30,998 nucleotides of DNA from Roseburia_C sp051879315 (GCA_051879315.1 JBJELW010000032.1:1-30998); one strand, 5' to 3'. Counted from the stretch's first letter, positions 6,813 to 16,345 are shown. Made by a program: numbers and translations. The notes: a model not told the origin generated them from the letters alone.

Positions 6813-8603
6813 TTAAATTGGCCGTGTATATTTTCTCAGGAATTCTAATTCCTTCCCTTCAAAATAAGGTGACATCTTCTCAAATACCATGGCATGATAT
6901 TCGTTCAGATGTGCTTTTTCAATGGGTGTCATCTGGTCCGGATCGATTGCATCCAGATCGATCGGAACGTACGTCACGTTTTCAAAATACATAAACTGAC
7001 CGAATTCATTTTTTGCACCTTTTCTGCAGATCAGTTCATTTTCCGTACGGATTCCGTATTTGCCTTCCCTATAGATTCCCGGCTCATCTGTTGTGACCAT
7101 GCCTTCTTCCAGGACACTTCCTTCCGAACGGTCCGGAGATTGTTTCCATCGGAAACTGTTGGGACCTTCATGGACGTTTAACACATAGCCAACGCCATGT
7201 CCGGTACCGTGATTATAATCCAAAGCCATTTCCCAGAAAGGCGCTCTGGCCAGAATATCTAAATTTAGCCCCGTACAACCATATTTAAATTTGGCATTTG
7301 CCAGATTGGTATGAGAGCGACATACTCTGGTAAAATCGGATTTCATCTCATGGGTAACCGGTCCTAAGGCAAAGGTTCTGGTAATATCAGTGGTTCCCTC
7401 CAAATAATGTCCGCCGGAATCAACCAGCAAAAATCCCTCCGGTTTTATTTCAATATCAGTTTCAGGTGTGGCGGAGTAGTGTACAATGGCACCATGCTCT
7501 GCATATCCGCAGATGGTTTCAAAACTAAGATCCAGAAATCCATCCTGCTCTCCCCGGAGTCTGGCCAGATAATCGGATACGGAAATCTCCGTCATGGGAA
7601 TTTTTCCCACGTTTGTCTTAAGCCAGTACATGAACTTGATCATGGCAACGGCATCTTTTTTGTGAGCCGACCGGATATTTGCAATCTCAATTTCATTTTT
7701 GATGGACTTCATTCGTACGGTTGGATCGGGTTCGTTTATCACCGTAACTCCGGCCGGAACATTATTGCAGATCCTGTAGTTAACCACAGAACGATTCATC
7801 AACACGTTCTGTCCTTCATGGATCGTCTTTACATATTCATAAAAACAGTTATAAGGCTTGGTGGTAATGCCGTATTTGTTGAAATATTCCCTGAGATCGT
7901 CTGTGATGATTTCCTCCTGAACGAACCAGGTACAGGTTTCCTGAGTCAGGGAAAGATATGATAGTACCACCGGGACATAGCTGATATCACCGCCTCTTAC
8001 ATTCAAAAGCCATGCAATATCATAAAGAGAGCTGATAATGTGAACATCCGCATTTTTCTCTTTCATGACTCTTCGCACATCGGAAAGCTTGTCCCCGGTA
8101 TCTTTTCCGGTGTATCTGTTGTCAAAGATGGTAACAGGAGCTTTGGAGATGGCGGGTCTGCCTTCCCAGATCAGATCAATCAGATCTTCATCAACGGAAA
8201 GGGAACCATGTTTCTCCTGAGCAATTTTCGAAAGAGTATCTCCCCAGGTTCCGCTCACCACTCTTCCGTCAAATCCGATGATTTCTCCTTCTTTCAGCGT
8301 CTGCTTCAGATATTCTTCGATAGTAGGCACACCTTCTTCACCTATCTTGCGCAGTTCAATGGTGGTTCCGCAAAGCTGTTCGGCTGCCTGTACAAAATAT
8401 CGTCCATCTGTCCAAAGACCTGCCTCTGTCATGGTGATCACAGCCGTTCCAGCCGATCCTGTAAAGCCTGTAATAAACTCACGTGCTTTGAAATGTTCTC
8501 CAACGTATTCCGAGCTATGAAAATCAGCGGTAGGCACAATGTAAATCGCAATATTTCTCTTCGCCATCTCTTCCCTCAATCGGGTCAATCGATTTATAAT
8601 CAT
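6813..8603 (-). CDS. pepP: Xaa-Pro aminopeptidase, M24B family, long form
   Basis: A cytoplasmic two-metal peptidase that removes an N-terminal residue before proline. At 596 residues it is the long form with two creatinase-type N-terminal domains (about 1-300) and a pita-bread catalytic domain (about 310-540), plus a C-terminal extension. The five metal ligands are all present: D395 (LLVDSGG), D406 (TTDITRT), H469 (GTGHGVG), E507 (DEPGIY) and E521 (RTENEL). The ATG is preceded on the minus strand by AAGGAGG. It is a single-gene unit, divergent from the (p)ppGpp synthetase gene and convergent with galT. A peptide-recycling role is inferred. Confidence 0.93.
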   Translation of the reverse strand: MIINRLTRLREEMAKRNIAIYIVPTADFHSSEYVGEHFKAREFITGFTGSAGTAVITMTEAGLWTDGRYFVQAAEQLCGTTIELRKIGEEGVPTIEEYLKQTLKEGEIIGFDGRVVSGTWGDTLSKIAQEKHGSLSVDEDLIDLIWEGRPAISKAPVTIFDNRYTGKDTGDKLSDVRRVMKEKNADVHIISSLYDIAWLLNVRGGDISYVPVVLSYLSLTQETCTWFVQEEIITDDLREYFNKYGITTKPYNCFYEYVKTIHEGQNVLMNRSVVNYRICNNVPAGVTVINEPDPTVRMKSIKNEIEIANIRSAHKKDAVAMIKFMYWLKTNVGKIPMTEISVSDYLARLRGEQDGFLDLSFETICGYAEHGAIVHYSATPETDIEIKPEGFLLVDSGGHYLEGTTDITRTFALGPVTHEMKSDFTRVCRSHTNLANAKFKYGCTGLNLDILARAPFWEMALDYNHGTGHGVGYVLNVHEGPNSFRWKQSPDRSEGSVLEEGMVTTDEPGIYREGKYGIRTENELICRKGAKNEFGQFMYFENVTYVPIDLDAIDPDQMTPIEKAHLNEYHAMVFEKMSPYFEGKELEFLRKYTRPI

Positions 8604-8641
8604 TTGAATCCTCCTTGATTCTGAAAAATAATCCGAAAAGT

Positions 8642-8670
8642 ATTATGGCATAAGGCAGGTTCAAATTCAA
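8642..8670 (-). promoter_or_regulatory. Sigma-A promoter for pepP
   Basis: Reading the minus strand: TTGAAT (8670-8665), 17-base spacer, CATAAT (8647-8642). The spacing to the gene leaves a leader of about 30 bases. I could not find an equally clear promoter for the divergent plus-strand gene in 8671-8788. Confidence 0.6.
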
Positions 8671-8788
8671 TGGGACAGTTTTTTTAGTATTTCAAAATAT
8701 CTATAGAAAAATCTTTCATACTGCGGTATCATGGAGGGTGGAGTCGTATAGATAACCATGAACAGACAGGATAAAGGTTTAAAGATAT

Positions 8789-9484
8789 ATGAGAGAAGAA
8801 GATTTAAAAAAGATAAACGATTCAGAGGATCCATCGGCACTGTTTGATCAGATCAAGCCCTTTGGAAGTCTGATGATGTACTATAAATGTGCCATCATGG
8901 AGGTGGAGACTAAGTTTCGGGTATTGAATGAACAGTTTTCCGTTCAGTATAACCGTAATCCCATCGAGTCCATACACAGCAGATTAAAGAAACCGGCAAG
9001 TATTTTAGAAAAACTGAAACGGAAGGAACTGCCCCTTTCTTTGAAAGCCATAGAGGAGAACCTGTTTGATATTGCGGGAATCCGGGTGATCTGTTCCTTT
9101 CAGGATGACATTTATACCATGGCGGAGTTGCTGCTGCAGCAGGATGATATCCGTCTGGTGGAGATTAAGGATTACATCAAAAAGCCAAAGGATAACGGCT
9201 ATCGAAGCCTGCATCTGATCGTGGATATTCCCATTTTCCTTTCCAATGAGAAGCGCCATATGAAGGTGGAGGTGCAGCTGCGGACCATAGCCATGGATTT
9301 CTGGGCCAGTCTGGAGCATAAGCTGAAATATAAAAAGCATATTCAGAATGGGGAGGAGATTGCAGCCCGGCTGAAGATGGTGGCAGACGTGATTACGGAA
9401 ATGGATTGCGCCATGCAGGATATTCATAACATGATCGAGCTGGAAGACGAGAATGAGGGAGAATCGGGGGAGCATGGAGACTAA
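8789..9484 (+). CDS. relQ: Small (p)ppGpp synthetase, RelQ-type
   Basis: Transfers pyrophosphate from ATP to GDP or GTP to make the alarmone (p)ppGpp. The 231-residue protein carries only the RelA/SpoT synthetase domain (about 40-190) without the HD hydrolase or TGS/ACT regions of long Rel, matching small alarmone synthetases of the RelQ/YjbM group. Motifs: RLKKPASILEKLKRK, DIAGIRV (94-100), the substrate loop GYRSLH (137-142) and EVQLRT (161-166), including the catalytic Glu. The C-terminal tail is very acidic. Only a weak AAAGG lies 11 bases before the ATG, hinting at low translation. Its 3' end overlaps the next gene by 11 bases, so the two proteins are probably coupled. Confidence 0.9.
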   Translation: MREEDLKKINDSEDPSALFDQIKPFGSLMMYYKCAIMEVETKFRVLNEQFSVQYNRNPIESIHSRLKKPASILEKLKRKELPLSLKAIEENLFDIAGIRVICSFQDDIYTMAELLLQQDDIRLVEIKDYIKKPKDNGYRSLHLIVDIPIFLSNEKRHMKVEVQLRTIAMDFWASLEHKLKYKKHIQNGEEIAARLKMVADVITEMDCAMQDIHNMIELEDENEGESGEHGD

Positions 9485-11789
9485 GGATATTGATCTTTTT
9501 TATAATGCATATAAGAACAGCATCAGTACCATTCGCAAGTTGGAGATCAGCCTGTTGAAGGAGTCATACTCCTTTGAAAAATGGTCCGCATCTCTGCGGA
9601 AAAAATCAGAAAAAATCCGGGCCATATATGAAGATAATGAGAACATGATCCGGAACTGGCTTATGCCATTTGTCCGGGAAAACCAGGAGGCACCGGAACA
9701 AATGGACCCGGAGCTGGCGGAGATGTTCATGACCCATATTGATTTCTTCTGCACGGAAGGTTTTCGGGATTATCAGGTTGTGATTCCGGTGCTGAAACTT
9801 TTACTCCGTTATTATGAAAGCTGGAGCAATCAAAAGAGACTGATGGATGCCTACTACTTTATGGGAATCGCCATTATGGAAATGCACCGCTATGAGGAAG
9901 CGGTGGAATGTTTCGGACGGTGTATAGAGATTTATCAGTCACGGCCGGAGGGGATGGAAAATTACCGCCTGCTGCGGATGATGTATGCCCATTACTATCG
10001 TCTGCTGGCAGCTATCTGCCGGGAGGATACGAAACAGGAGGAACTGTATCGGTATCAACGGGAAGCCCTGCATACCTGGACGGTGGAGATGCCGCTGGAC
10101 TTTTTAACTGAGAAAAAGAAAACAGCTATAAAAAGCATCCTGCACTCCGTGACGGGAATGGTCATCGATGGGCTGCTGGATCAGAGGAAAAAGGTACTGC
10201 CGGAGCTTTTGGCCGGGATTGAGGAGGAGTATGAACAGCAGGCAAAGATATACGGAGATATCTACAAGACGGACAGCAGGATCTATGTGCTGCACTGCAA
10301 GAGCCAGCTGGTATCCGGCCGGATCAGCGAACAGGATTACCGGAGACTGATCTGGAAAAAGTGGGAGATAGAGTATGAGAGCAATCACAGCGGCTTTGAC
10401 TATGGTGTGATGGATTTTACCACGCTGTATGACCGGGAGCTGGCGGATGAGGATTTCGCGGTGGAGCATCTGTTTTTCATGAATCCATCCTATACCTATA
10501 TCTATTATCTGGTGCCTGAACTGTTGAAACATTGTTTTGATGCCATGACTCAGAAAGAAATTTTTAATGAGGTCAGACGATACTATGCGGGATTCCCGGT
10601 GATGAATGGAGATTATCTGGTGGATCACCGTATTGAAAGTCAGTTGATGACACTGTTTGCACATTGCAATGATCTGGATACTACACTGGATCTGCTGGAC
10701 CGTATATATATCAGCAGACAGGTGATGACGGTAATCCACTCTGCCATGGTCAGCAGGCTGGCATACGCCATAACCCGGGAACTCATCCGGGAAAAACCGG
10801 AGCTTTTTGTGGGGCAACTGGGTTGTAAGACGGTGGAGGATGTAATCCGCAGGGAGACGGAACTGGAGGAATTCGCGGGGAAGGCCGGGCGGTGTCATGA
10901 CATAGGCAAGATTGTCTGCTCGGATGTGATCAATCTGCAGGGCAGGCGTATCACGGACGAGGAATTCGAACTGATCCGAAAGCATCCCGAAAAAGGGGCG
11001 GAACTGATGGATGCCATGCCGGCGCTGCATCCCTTCCGTGAGATTGCGTTGGGGCATCACAGATCCTTTGATGGAAAACGGGGATACCCGGAATCCTTCG
11101 ATATCCGGACTTTGGACAAAAAAATTTTTATGGATATCATAAAAATCTGCGACTGCATTGACGCGGGAACGGATCAGCTGGGAAGAAATTATGCTAAGAC
11201 CAAGGAATTTACAGAGGTGTTGGAGGAACTGAAGGCAGAGAGTGGAACCAGATACTCGGATGTGCTGGTGGACTTAATCGACCGGAATGAGGATCTGATT
11301 CGCCGGATTGAGGAACTGACCCGGACAGAGCGGGAGTTTACCTACTATGAGATTTACCACCGGTATGTGGAACCGGAGGTGAAGTTCCGGCCCAGAGATG
11401 AAAAGTATGTGCGGCTGTGCCGTGTTTCGGATCTGGATAAACTGGCGAAGATCAATCAGTCTTCTGCAGTGAGCAGACAGGAACTGTTTCTGCAGTGTCA
11501 GGGCCGGGTTTTCCTGGTGTTGGATGGCTATGGAAATGTCTACGGTTATGTTTTTGTGGAGAAACATCAGCAGGATTATCTGGAGATCCTGGAGTTTGTG
11601 ATGGAACCTAAGAGCCGCAGACATGGTTACGGCACGATGCTGCTTAATGAGGTGGAACACTTGGCGCGAAGCGGAGGGTACCAAAGAATTCTCATGCCTC
11701 TGACGGAAGAGGGGCACTTTGATAAATTCGGCTGGCGCAATGGATTTGTGAAAAGTGAATTTCCGGGTTTTATGGAAAAAAAGTTATAA
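9474..11789 (+). CDS. TPR/helical - HD-GYP-like - GNAT fusion protein
   Basis: A 771-residue protein with an unusual domain order. The N-terminal about 450 residues are helical and include a TPR-like unit (AYYFMGIAIMEMHRYEEAVECF). Next is an HD-GYP-like domain: H475-D476 in CHDIGK, HPEKG with H504, H528-H529 followed by DGKRGYP (533-539), and D560-C-I-D563. Compared with the canonical HHExxDGxGYP motif, the Glu is Arg (R530) and there is one extra residue before GYP, so c-di-GMP hydrolysis is uncertain. The last about 115 residues are a GNAT acetyltransferase with R715-R-H-G718-Y-G720 for acetyl-CoA. I prefer the start at 9474 (METKD), which overlaps relQ; an in-frame ATG at 9453 is possible. 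No signal peptide or membrane helix is seen. The function is unknown; a nucleotide-signalling link with RelQ is inferred from the overlap. Confidence 0.8.
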   Translation: METKDIDLFYNAYKNSISTIRKLEISLLKESYSFEKWSASLRKKSEKIRAIYEDNENMIRNWLMPFVRENQEAPEQMDPELAEMFMTHIDFFCTEGFRDYQVVIPVLKLLLRYYESWSNQKRLMDAYYFMGIAIMEMHRYEEAVECFGRCIEIYQSRPEGMENYRLLRMMYAHYYRLLAAICREDTKQEELYRYQREALHTWTVEMPLDFLTEKKKTAIKSILHSVTGMVIDGLLDQRKKVLPELLAGIEEEYEQQAKIYGDIYKTDSRIYVLHCKSQLVSGRISEQDYRRLIWKKWEIEYESNHSGFDYGVMDFTTLYDRELADEDFAVEHLFFMNPSYTYIYYLVPELLKHCFDAMTQKEIFNEVRRYYAGFPVMNGDYLVDHRIESQLMTLFAHCNDLDTTLDLLDRIYISRQVMTVIHSAMVSRLAYAITRELIREKPELFVGQLGCKTVEDVIRRETELEEFAGKAGRCHDIGKIVCSDVINLQGRRITDEEFELIRKHPEKGAELMDAMPALHPFREIALGHHRSFDGKRGYPESFDIRTLDKKIFMDIIKICDCIDAGTDQLGRNYAKTKEFTEVLEELKAESGTRYSDVLVDLIDRNEDLIRRIEELTRTEREFTYYEIYHRYVEPEVKFRPRDEKYVRLCRVSDLDKLAKINQSSAVSRQELFLQCQGRVFLVLDGYGNVYGYVFVEKHQQDYLEILEFVMEPKSRRHGYGTMLLNEVEHLARSGGYQRILMPLTEEGHFDKFGWRNGFVKSEFPGFMEKKL

Positions 11790-11810
11790 AAGGAAAGAAG
11801 GAACGAGATA

Positions 11811-13001
11811 ATGTTATCAAAAAAGATTAAGGCTGCCATGGCAGGAAGTTCAGCCATCCGTGCCATGTTTGTGGAAGGACAGGAGATGGCTGCAAAGGTA
11901 GGAGCGGAGAATGTGTATGATTTCAGTCTGGGTAATCCCGCTACACCGGCGCCGGCATCCTTTAACCGGGCAGTGAAAGATATTTTAGACGAGACGGATC
12001 CCCTGGTGATCCACGGATACATGGCCAATTCCGGATATGAGGATGTGCGGCAGACAATCGCACAGAATCTGAATCAGCGTTTCGGTACCGGATTTTCTGC
12101 ACGCAACGTGGTGATGACTGTGGGGGCAGCAGGCGGACTGAATATCATTTTCAAGACCATTTTAGACCCGGAGGACGAAGTGGTGGTGTTTGTGCCTTAC
12201 TTTGGAGAATACAAAAGCTACGCTGCAAACTTCGATGCAAAAATCGTGGGGGTACAGCCGGATTATGACACCTTTATGCCGGATCTTGCAGATCTGGAGG
12301 CAAAGATTACCAGCCGTACCAAGGCGGTGATCATCAATAATCCCAACAACCCCACCGGTGTGGTGTATGGCTCCGATACCTTAAAAGCCCTGGCATCTAT
12401 TTTGGAGAAAAAAGAGCAGGAGTTTGGAACGGATATTTACCTCATCTCTGACGAACCTTACCGGGAGCTGGTGTATGACGGAGCGCAGGTGGATTTCCTC
12501 ACCAAGTATTATCGCAATACCCTGGTGGGTTATTCTTTCAGCAAGTCGCTGTCTTTGCCGGGAGAGCGTATCGGTTATGTGGTGGTACCGGATGAGGCCA
12601 GCGATTCCGCAGAACTTTTAGAGGGATTAAGCGTGTCGAACCGTACTTTGGGATTTGTCAATGCTCCTTCCCTGATGCAGAAGGCAGTGGCCCGCTGTGT
12701 GACAGAGCAGACCAACCTGGAATTCTACGACAGAAACCGCCGGGATCTGTACGAAGGTCTTACCGGTCTGGGATTTACCTGCGTGAAGCCCCAGGGTGCC
12801 TTTTATCTATGGCTGAAGTCCCCGGTGGAAAACGAGGCAGAGTTTGTGGAGGCCGGAAAGAAATATCACATTATCATGGTCAAGGGAAGCGCCTTCGGCT
12901 GTGGCGGATATGTACGTCTGGCGTACTGTGTGTCCCATGAGACGGTAATGAATTCCCTGCAGGCTTTCGAGAAGCTGGCCGGGGAGTACGGGCTGAGATA
13001 G
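11811..13001 (+). CDS. Class I pyridoxal-phosphate aminotransferase, AspB-like
   Basis: A fold type I aminotransferase of 396 residues. The PLP lysine is K245 in YSFSKSLSLPGERIGY, with NNPNNPTGVVY (about 172-182) and SDEPYRELVYD upstream, and the substrate carboxylate Arg in VRLAYCVS near the C-terminus. The sequence most resembles aspartate/aromatic aminotransferases of Clostridia that convert amino acids and 2-oxoglutarate to 2-oxoacids and glutamate. The actual substrate cannot be fixed by eye. It begins 21 bases after the HD/GNAT gene, with AAGGAA before the ATG, and is followed after 31 bases by a second aminotransferase. Confidence 0.88.
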   Translation: MLSKKIKAAMAGSSAIRAMFVEGQEMAAKVGAENVYDFSLGNPATPAPASFNRAVKDILDETDPLVIHGYMANSGYEDVRQTIAQNLNQRFGTGFSARNVVMTVGAAGGLNIIFKTILDPEDEVVVFVPYFGEYKSYAANFDAKIVGVQPDYDTFMPDLADLEAKITSRTKAVIINNPNNPTGVVYGSDTLKALASILEKKEQEFGTDIYLISDEPYRELVYDGAQVDFLTKYYRNTLVGYSFSKSLSLPGERIGYVVVPDEASDSAELLEGLSVSNRTLGFVNAPSLMQKAVARCVTEQTNLEFYDRNRRDLYEGLTGLGFTCVKPQGAFYLWLKSPVENEAEFVEAGKKYHIIMVKGSAFGCGGYVRLAYCVSHETVMNSLQAFEKLAGEYGLR

Positions 13002-13032
13002 GTATTTGAAGAATTAATGGACGAGGAGATAC

Positions 13033-14091
13033 ATGATGAAAAAATGGGAAGAAAATATTCGTAAGGTGGTGCCTTACGTTCCGGGCGAACAGCCCAATAA
13101 ACAGAACATGATTAAATTAAACACCAATGAGAATCCCTATCCGCCGGCTCCCGGTGTGGTGAAGGCCATGCAGAAGTTTGACACGGACAGACTGCGGCTT
13201 TATCCGGATCCTACGGCCCATGTGCTGGTGAAAGCCATTGCAGACCGTTATGGATTGCCGGAGAATCAGGTGTTTGTGGGAGTGGGTTCTGATGATGTGC
13301 TGGCCATGTGTTTTATGACATTTTTCAATTCCAAAAAGCCACTTTTGTTCCCAGACATCACCTATTCGTTTTATGATGTGTGGGCGGAGGAATTCCGGAT
13401 TCCCTATGAGCAGATTCCACTGGATGAGGATTTTCAGATTTGTCCTGCGGACTATAACCGGGAAAATGGTGGAATCATATTCCCCAATCCCAATGCTCCC
13501 ACGGGAAACCTCATGCTCTTAGAGCAGATTGAGGAGATGATAAAGAACAATCCGGATGTCATTGTGATCGTGGATGAGGCATATATTGATTTTGGCGGAG
13601 TGTCAGCATTACCATTGATTCAAGAGTATGATAATGTACTGATTGTGCAGACTTTCAGCAAATCCCGTTCCATGGCCGGAATGCGGATTGGTTATGTGAT
13701 GGCACAGCCGGAACTGATCAAGTACTTAAATGATGTGAAGTATTCTTTCAACTCCTACACCATGAATCAGCTCACCATCACCATGGGAGCTGCGGCAGTG
13801 GAGGATGAGGCGTATTTTAAAGAGACCACCGCAAAGATCATTGCCACCAGAGAGCGAACCAAGGAAGAGTTAAAAAAGCTGGGCTATGTGTTCGGAGATT
13901 CCATGAGTAATTTCCTGTTTGTGACGCATCCCACACTTTCCATGGAGAAGCTGTTTGAGGACTTGAAGAAAAAGGATATTTACGTCCGGCATTTTAACAG
14001 CCCGGAGCGGATTCGCAACTATCTGCGCATCAGCATTGGAACGGACCAAGAGATGGATACGCTGCTGGAATTCCTGCGGGAGTATCGGTAG
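13033..14091 (+). CDS. hisC: Histidinol-phosphate aminotransferase-like protein
   Basis: A 352-residue class II-type aminotransferase with the HisC hallmarks: KLNTNENPYPPAPGV near residue 30, IVIVDEAYIDFGG near 177-189, and PLP lysine K210 in TFSKSRSMAGMRIGY. HisC converts imidazole acetol phosphate and glutamate to histidinol phosphate. No other his genes are nearby, so it may act on aromatic amino acids instead, as some stand-alone HisC paralogs do. Two ATGs occur in tandem; GAGGAG lies about 7 bases before the first. It is part of the relQ-led gene run. Confidence 0.85.
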   Translation: MMKKWEENIRKVVPYVPGEQPNKQNMIKLNTNENPYPPAPGVVKAMQKFDTDRLRLYPDPTAHVLVKAIADRYGLPENQVFVGVGSDDVLAMCFMTFFNSKKPLLFPDITYSFYDVWAEEFRIPYEQIPLDEDFQICPADYNRENGGIIFPNPNAPTGNLMLLEQIEEMIKNNPDVIVIVDEAYIDFGGVSALPLIQEYDNVLIVQTFSKSRSMAGMRIGYVMAQPELIKYLNDVKYSFNSYTMNQLTITMGAAAVEDEAYFKETTAKIIATRERTKEELKKLGYVFGDSMSNFLFVTHPTLSMEKLFEDLKKKDIYVRHFNSPERIRNYLRISIGTDQEMDTLLEFLREYR

Positions 14092-14119
14092 ATTAGAATT
14101 AGAATGAAAGAGGATTTTT

Positions 14120-14587
14120 ATGTTAAAACAGTACTTATTTGTATTTTTTGTGTCTATGGTTCCCATCATTGAGTTGCGAGGCGCCATCCCTATAGCCCAG
14201 GGATTGGGGCTTCCTGTGGTGGCATCATATATTATCTGTATCATCGGAAATATGCTGCCGGTGCCCATCATTTATTTCTTTGCCCGGAAGGTGCTGGAGT
14301 GGGGCGCAGATAAGCCTGTCATCGGAAAGTTCTTTACCTGGTGTCTGGAAAAGGGAGAAAAGGGTGGCAAAAAGCTGCAGGAGAAGGCAGGAAAAGGATT
14401 GTTTTTGGCATTGCTTCTCTTTGTGGGGATCCCTATTCCCGGAACCGGTGCCTGGACCGGAACCCTGGCAGCCAGCATCCTGGATATGGACTTTAAGTCC
14501 TCTGTGATTGCGGTTATGCTGGGCGTGCTTTTAGCTGGTGTGATCATGATGCTGGGCAGCGTGGGAATCTTCTCCCTGATCCGGTAG
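14120..14587 (+). CDS. Small membrane protein, COG2426 / Sm_multidrug_ex family
   Basis: 155 residues with about four hydrophobic segments (roughly 4-26, 32-54, 92-115 and 124-150). The signature VPIIELRGAIPIAQGLGLP near the N-terminus and FVGIPIPGTGAWTGTLAA in the middle identify the family labelled small multidrug export protein. Despite the name, the function is not well established; the LRGAIP and PGTGAW loops resemble re-entrant loops of DedA-like proteins. AGAGGA precedes the ATG by about 6 bases. It lies in the middle of the relQ-led run with 24-28-base gaps. Confidence 0.85.
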   Translation: MLKQYLFVFFVSMVPIIELRGAIPIAQGLGLPVVASYIICIIGNMLPVPIIYFFARKVLEWGADKPVIGKFFTWCLEKGEKGGKKLQEKAGKGLFLALLLFVGIPIPGTGAWTGTLAASILDMDFKSSVIAVMLGVLLAGVIMMLGSVGIFSLIR

Positions 14588-14611
14588 TGTTGAACAGAAA
14601 AGGAGTAGACT

Positions 14612-16345
14612 ATGCAATCAGCAAGAGACTTACAGAATGAACTTCGAAGCATTGACCATAAAAGCTATCCGGCCTACAAAGGGCTGAAGGGCAGCTATCG
14701 GTTTGACGACTATGTGTTAAATATTGATCATGTGCAGGGGGATCCGTTCGCGGCACCATCGCACCTGAGCGTTTTTGTTTCCGGGGAGCAGGCAGGGTTT
14801 CCGGATTTTTGCAAAAAGGACGCCCTTACCAGAAACGCGCTGGCTGATTTTTTGACCCGGCAGTTTGGACAGCAGGTGAATCATTTCACTTTTAAGGCGA
14901 AAGGTTCCGGGAAGAGCGGTTTGATCTCTGTGACACATTGCGGGCAGGAGGTGCTGCGACGTACTGCCTGTGAGGTCAGTGATAAGGGAATTACTGCCCG
15001 GTTTGCAGTAGGATTTCCCGCCAATGGACGAACCATCAATGCCAGGGAACTGGAAAAAATCTTATTTGAATATCTGCCGGAGTGTGTGCAGCAGGCTTTC
15101 TATTACCGGAATATTAATGGCAAGGCCATGAAGGCAGCCATTGAACTAGCGGAGGATCAGGCCTATATCCGCAATCAACTCAAGGAACGTGATCTGGTGG
15201 CATTTGTGGCAGATGGTGCGGTTTTGCCCAGGGAGAGCGGGGTATCCTCCCGACCCATGAAGGATTCCACGGCATTTCAATCGCCGGATTCTCTTCGGGT
15301 CACCATGGAACTGCCCCACAAGGGCAGCATCACCGGTATGGGAATCCCTGCAGGAATCACGTTGATCGTGGGAGGCGGTTATCACGGAAAGTCCACACTG
15401 TTGAATGCGCTGGAGCTGGGGGTGTATGACCATATCGCCGGAGACGGAAGAGAATATGTGATCACGGATGACACTGCCATCAAGATGCGTTCGGAGGATG
15501 GCCGCTTTATCAAGGATGTGGATATTTCCATGTTTATCCGGGATCTGCCCAACAAGAAGGACACCCATTGTTTCTCCACTGCGGATGCCAGCGGAAGTAC
15601 TTCCCAGGCGGCAGGCATTGTGGAGGGAATGGAGGCCGGTGGACGGGTATTCCTTTTGGATGAGGATACCTCTGCCACCAACTTTATGGTGCGGGATGCC
15701 TTTATGCAGCAGGTGGTAAGCCCGGACAAGGAGCCCATTACACCCTTTTTATCCAGAGCCAGAGATCTCTATGAGAAGGCAGGGATTTCCACTATTTTAG
15801 TGGCAGGAAGTTCCGGGGCGTTTTTCCACATTGCGGATACCGTGATTCAGATGGATAGTTACCGCCCGGTGGATATCACAGCCAAGGCAAAGGAATTGTG
15901 CGCACAGTTCCCGGTTGCATTTGAGAAACCGGCACCATTTGAACAACCTGTCAGCAGACGGGTTATGACAAAGGATGCGGACGGGGCGGTAAAACGCAGA
16001 GATTACCGCACCGGTGCAGTTCGCCGTGACGAGCCGGAGCGGTTGAAAGTAAAAGTCATGGGGAAAGACGGCTTTTCACTGGGAAAACAGAATGTGGACC
16101 TGCGATACATCGAGCAGCTGGTGGATAGCGAGCAGACGGCTGCCCTGGGACTGCTTTTGAAATATGCGGTGGAGCAGCTGGTGGATGGCAGACGGACACT
16201 GCCTGAGATCGCAAAATATTTGGAGCAGCAGCTGGAGAAAAAGGGACTTTCCTTCTTCGCCGAGGGAAGTTACATTCCGGGGGGATATGCCATACCCAGA
16301 GTGCAGGAGATCTACGCCTGCCTGAACCGGTACCGCCGGAGCTGA
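14612..16345 (+). CDS. P-loop ATPase of the PF09818 (predicted ABC-ATPase) family
   Basis: A 577-residue soluble protein. Walker A is GGGYHGKST with K260, and Walker B is VFLLDEDTSATNFM with D350-E351-D352. The order and spacing, the N-terminal about 240-residue region beginning RDLQNELRSIDHKSYPAYKGLKG, and a late conserved RRDYR segment match the uncharacterised ABC-ATPase family (COG3044). No transmembrane partner is encoded nearby, so it is unlikely to be a transporter subunit; the adjacent COG2426 protein is the only membrane candidate. AAAGGAG lies about 7 bases before the ATG. It ends the relQ-led run. The biochemical role is unknown. Confidence 0.85.
   Translation: MQSARDLQNELRSIDHKSYPAYKGLKGSYRFDDYVLNIDHVQGDPFAAPSHLSVFVSGEQAGFPDFCKKDALTRNALADFLTRQFGQQVNHFTFKAKGSGKSGLISVTHCGQEVLRRTACEVSDKGITARFAVGFPANGRTINARELEKILFEYLPECVQQAFYYRNINGKAMKAAIELAEDQAYIRNQLKERDLVAFVADGAVLPRESGVSSRPMKDSTAFQSPDSLRVTMELPHKGSITGMGIPAGITLIVGGGYHGKSTLLNALELGVYDHIAGDGREYVITDDTAIKMRSEDGRFIKDVDISMFIRDLPNKKDTHCFSTADASGSTSQAAGIVEGMEAGGRVFLLDEDTSATNFMVRDAFMQQVVSPDKEPITPFLSRARDLYEKAGISTILVAGSSGAFFHIADTVIQMDSYRPVDITAKAKELCAQFPVAFEKPAPFEQPVSRRVMTKDADGAVKRRDYRTGAVRRDEPERLKVKVMGKDGFSLGKQNVDLRYIEQLVDSEQTAALGLLLKYAVEQLVDGRRTLPEIAKYLEQQLEKKGLSFFAEGSYIPGGYAIPRVQEIYACLNRYRRS

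Noticed and set aside
8758..8847. Short ORF starting at 8758 overlapping the relQ start
   Set aside because: It runs out of frame into relQ, and the composition gives no sign of selection; the better-supported product is RelQ.
10104..11060. 318-codon open frame on the minus strand
   Set aside because: It is a shadow of the HD/GNAT gene, which shows clear domain motifs in the plus frame.
13002..13032. T-box or attenuator before the hisC-like gene
   Set aside because: The gap is only 31 bases and contains just a ribosome site.
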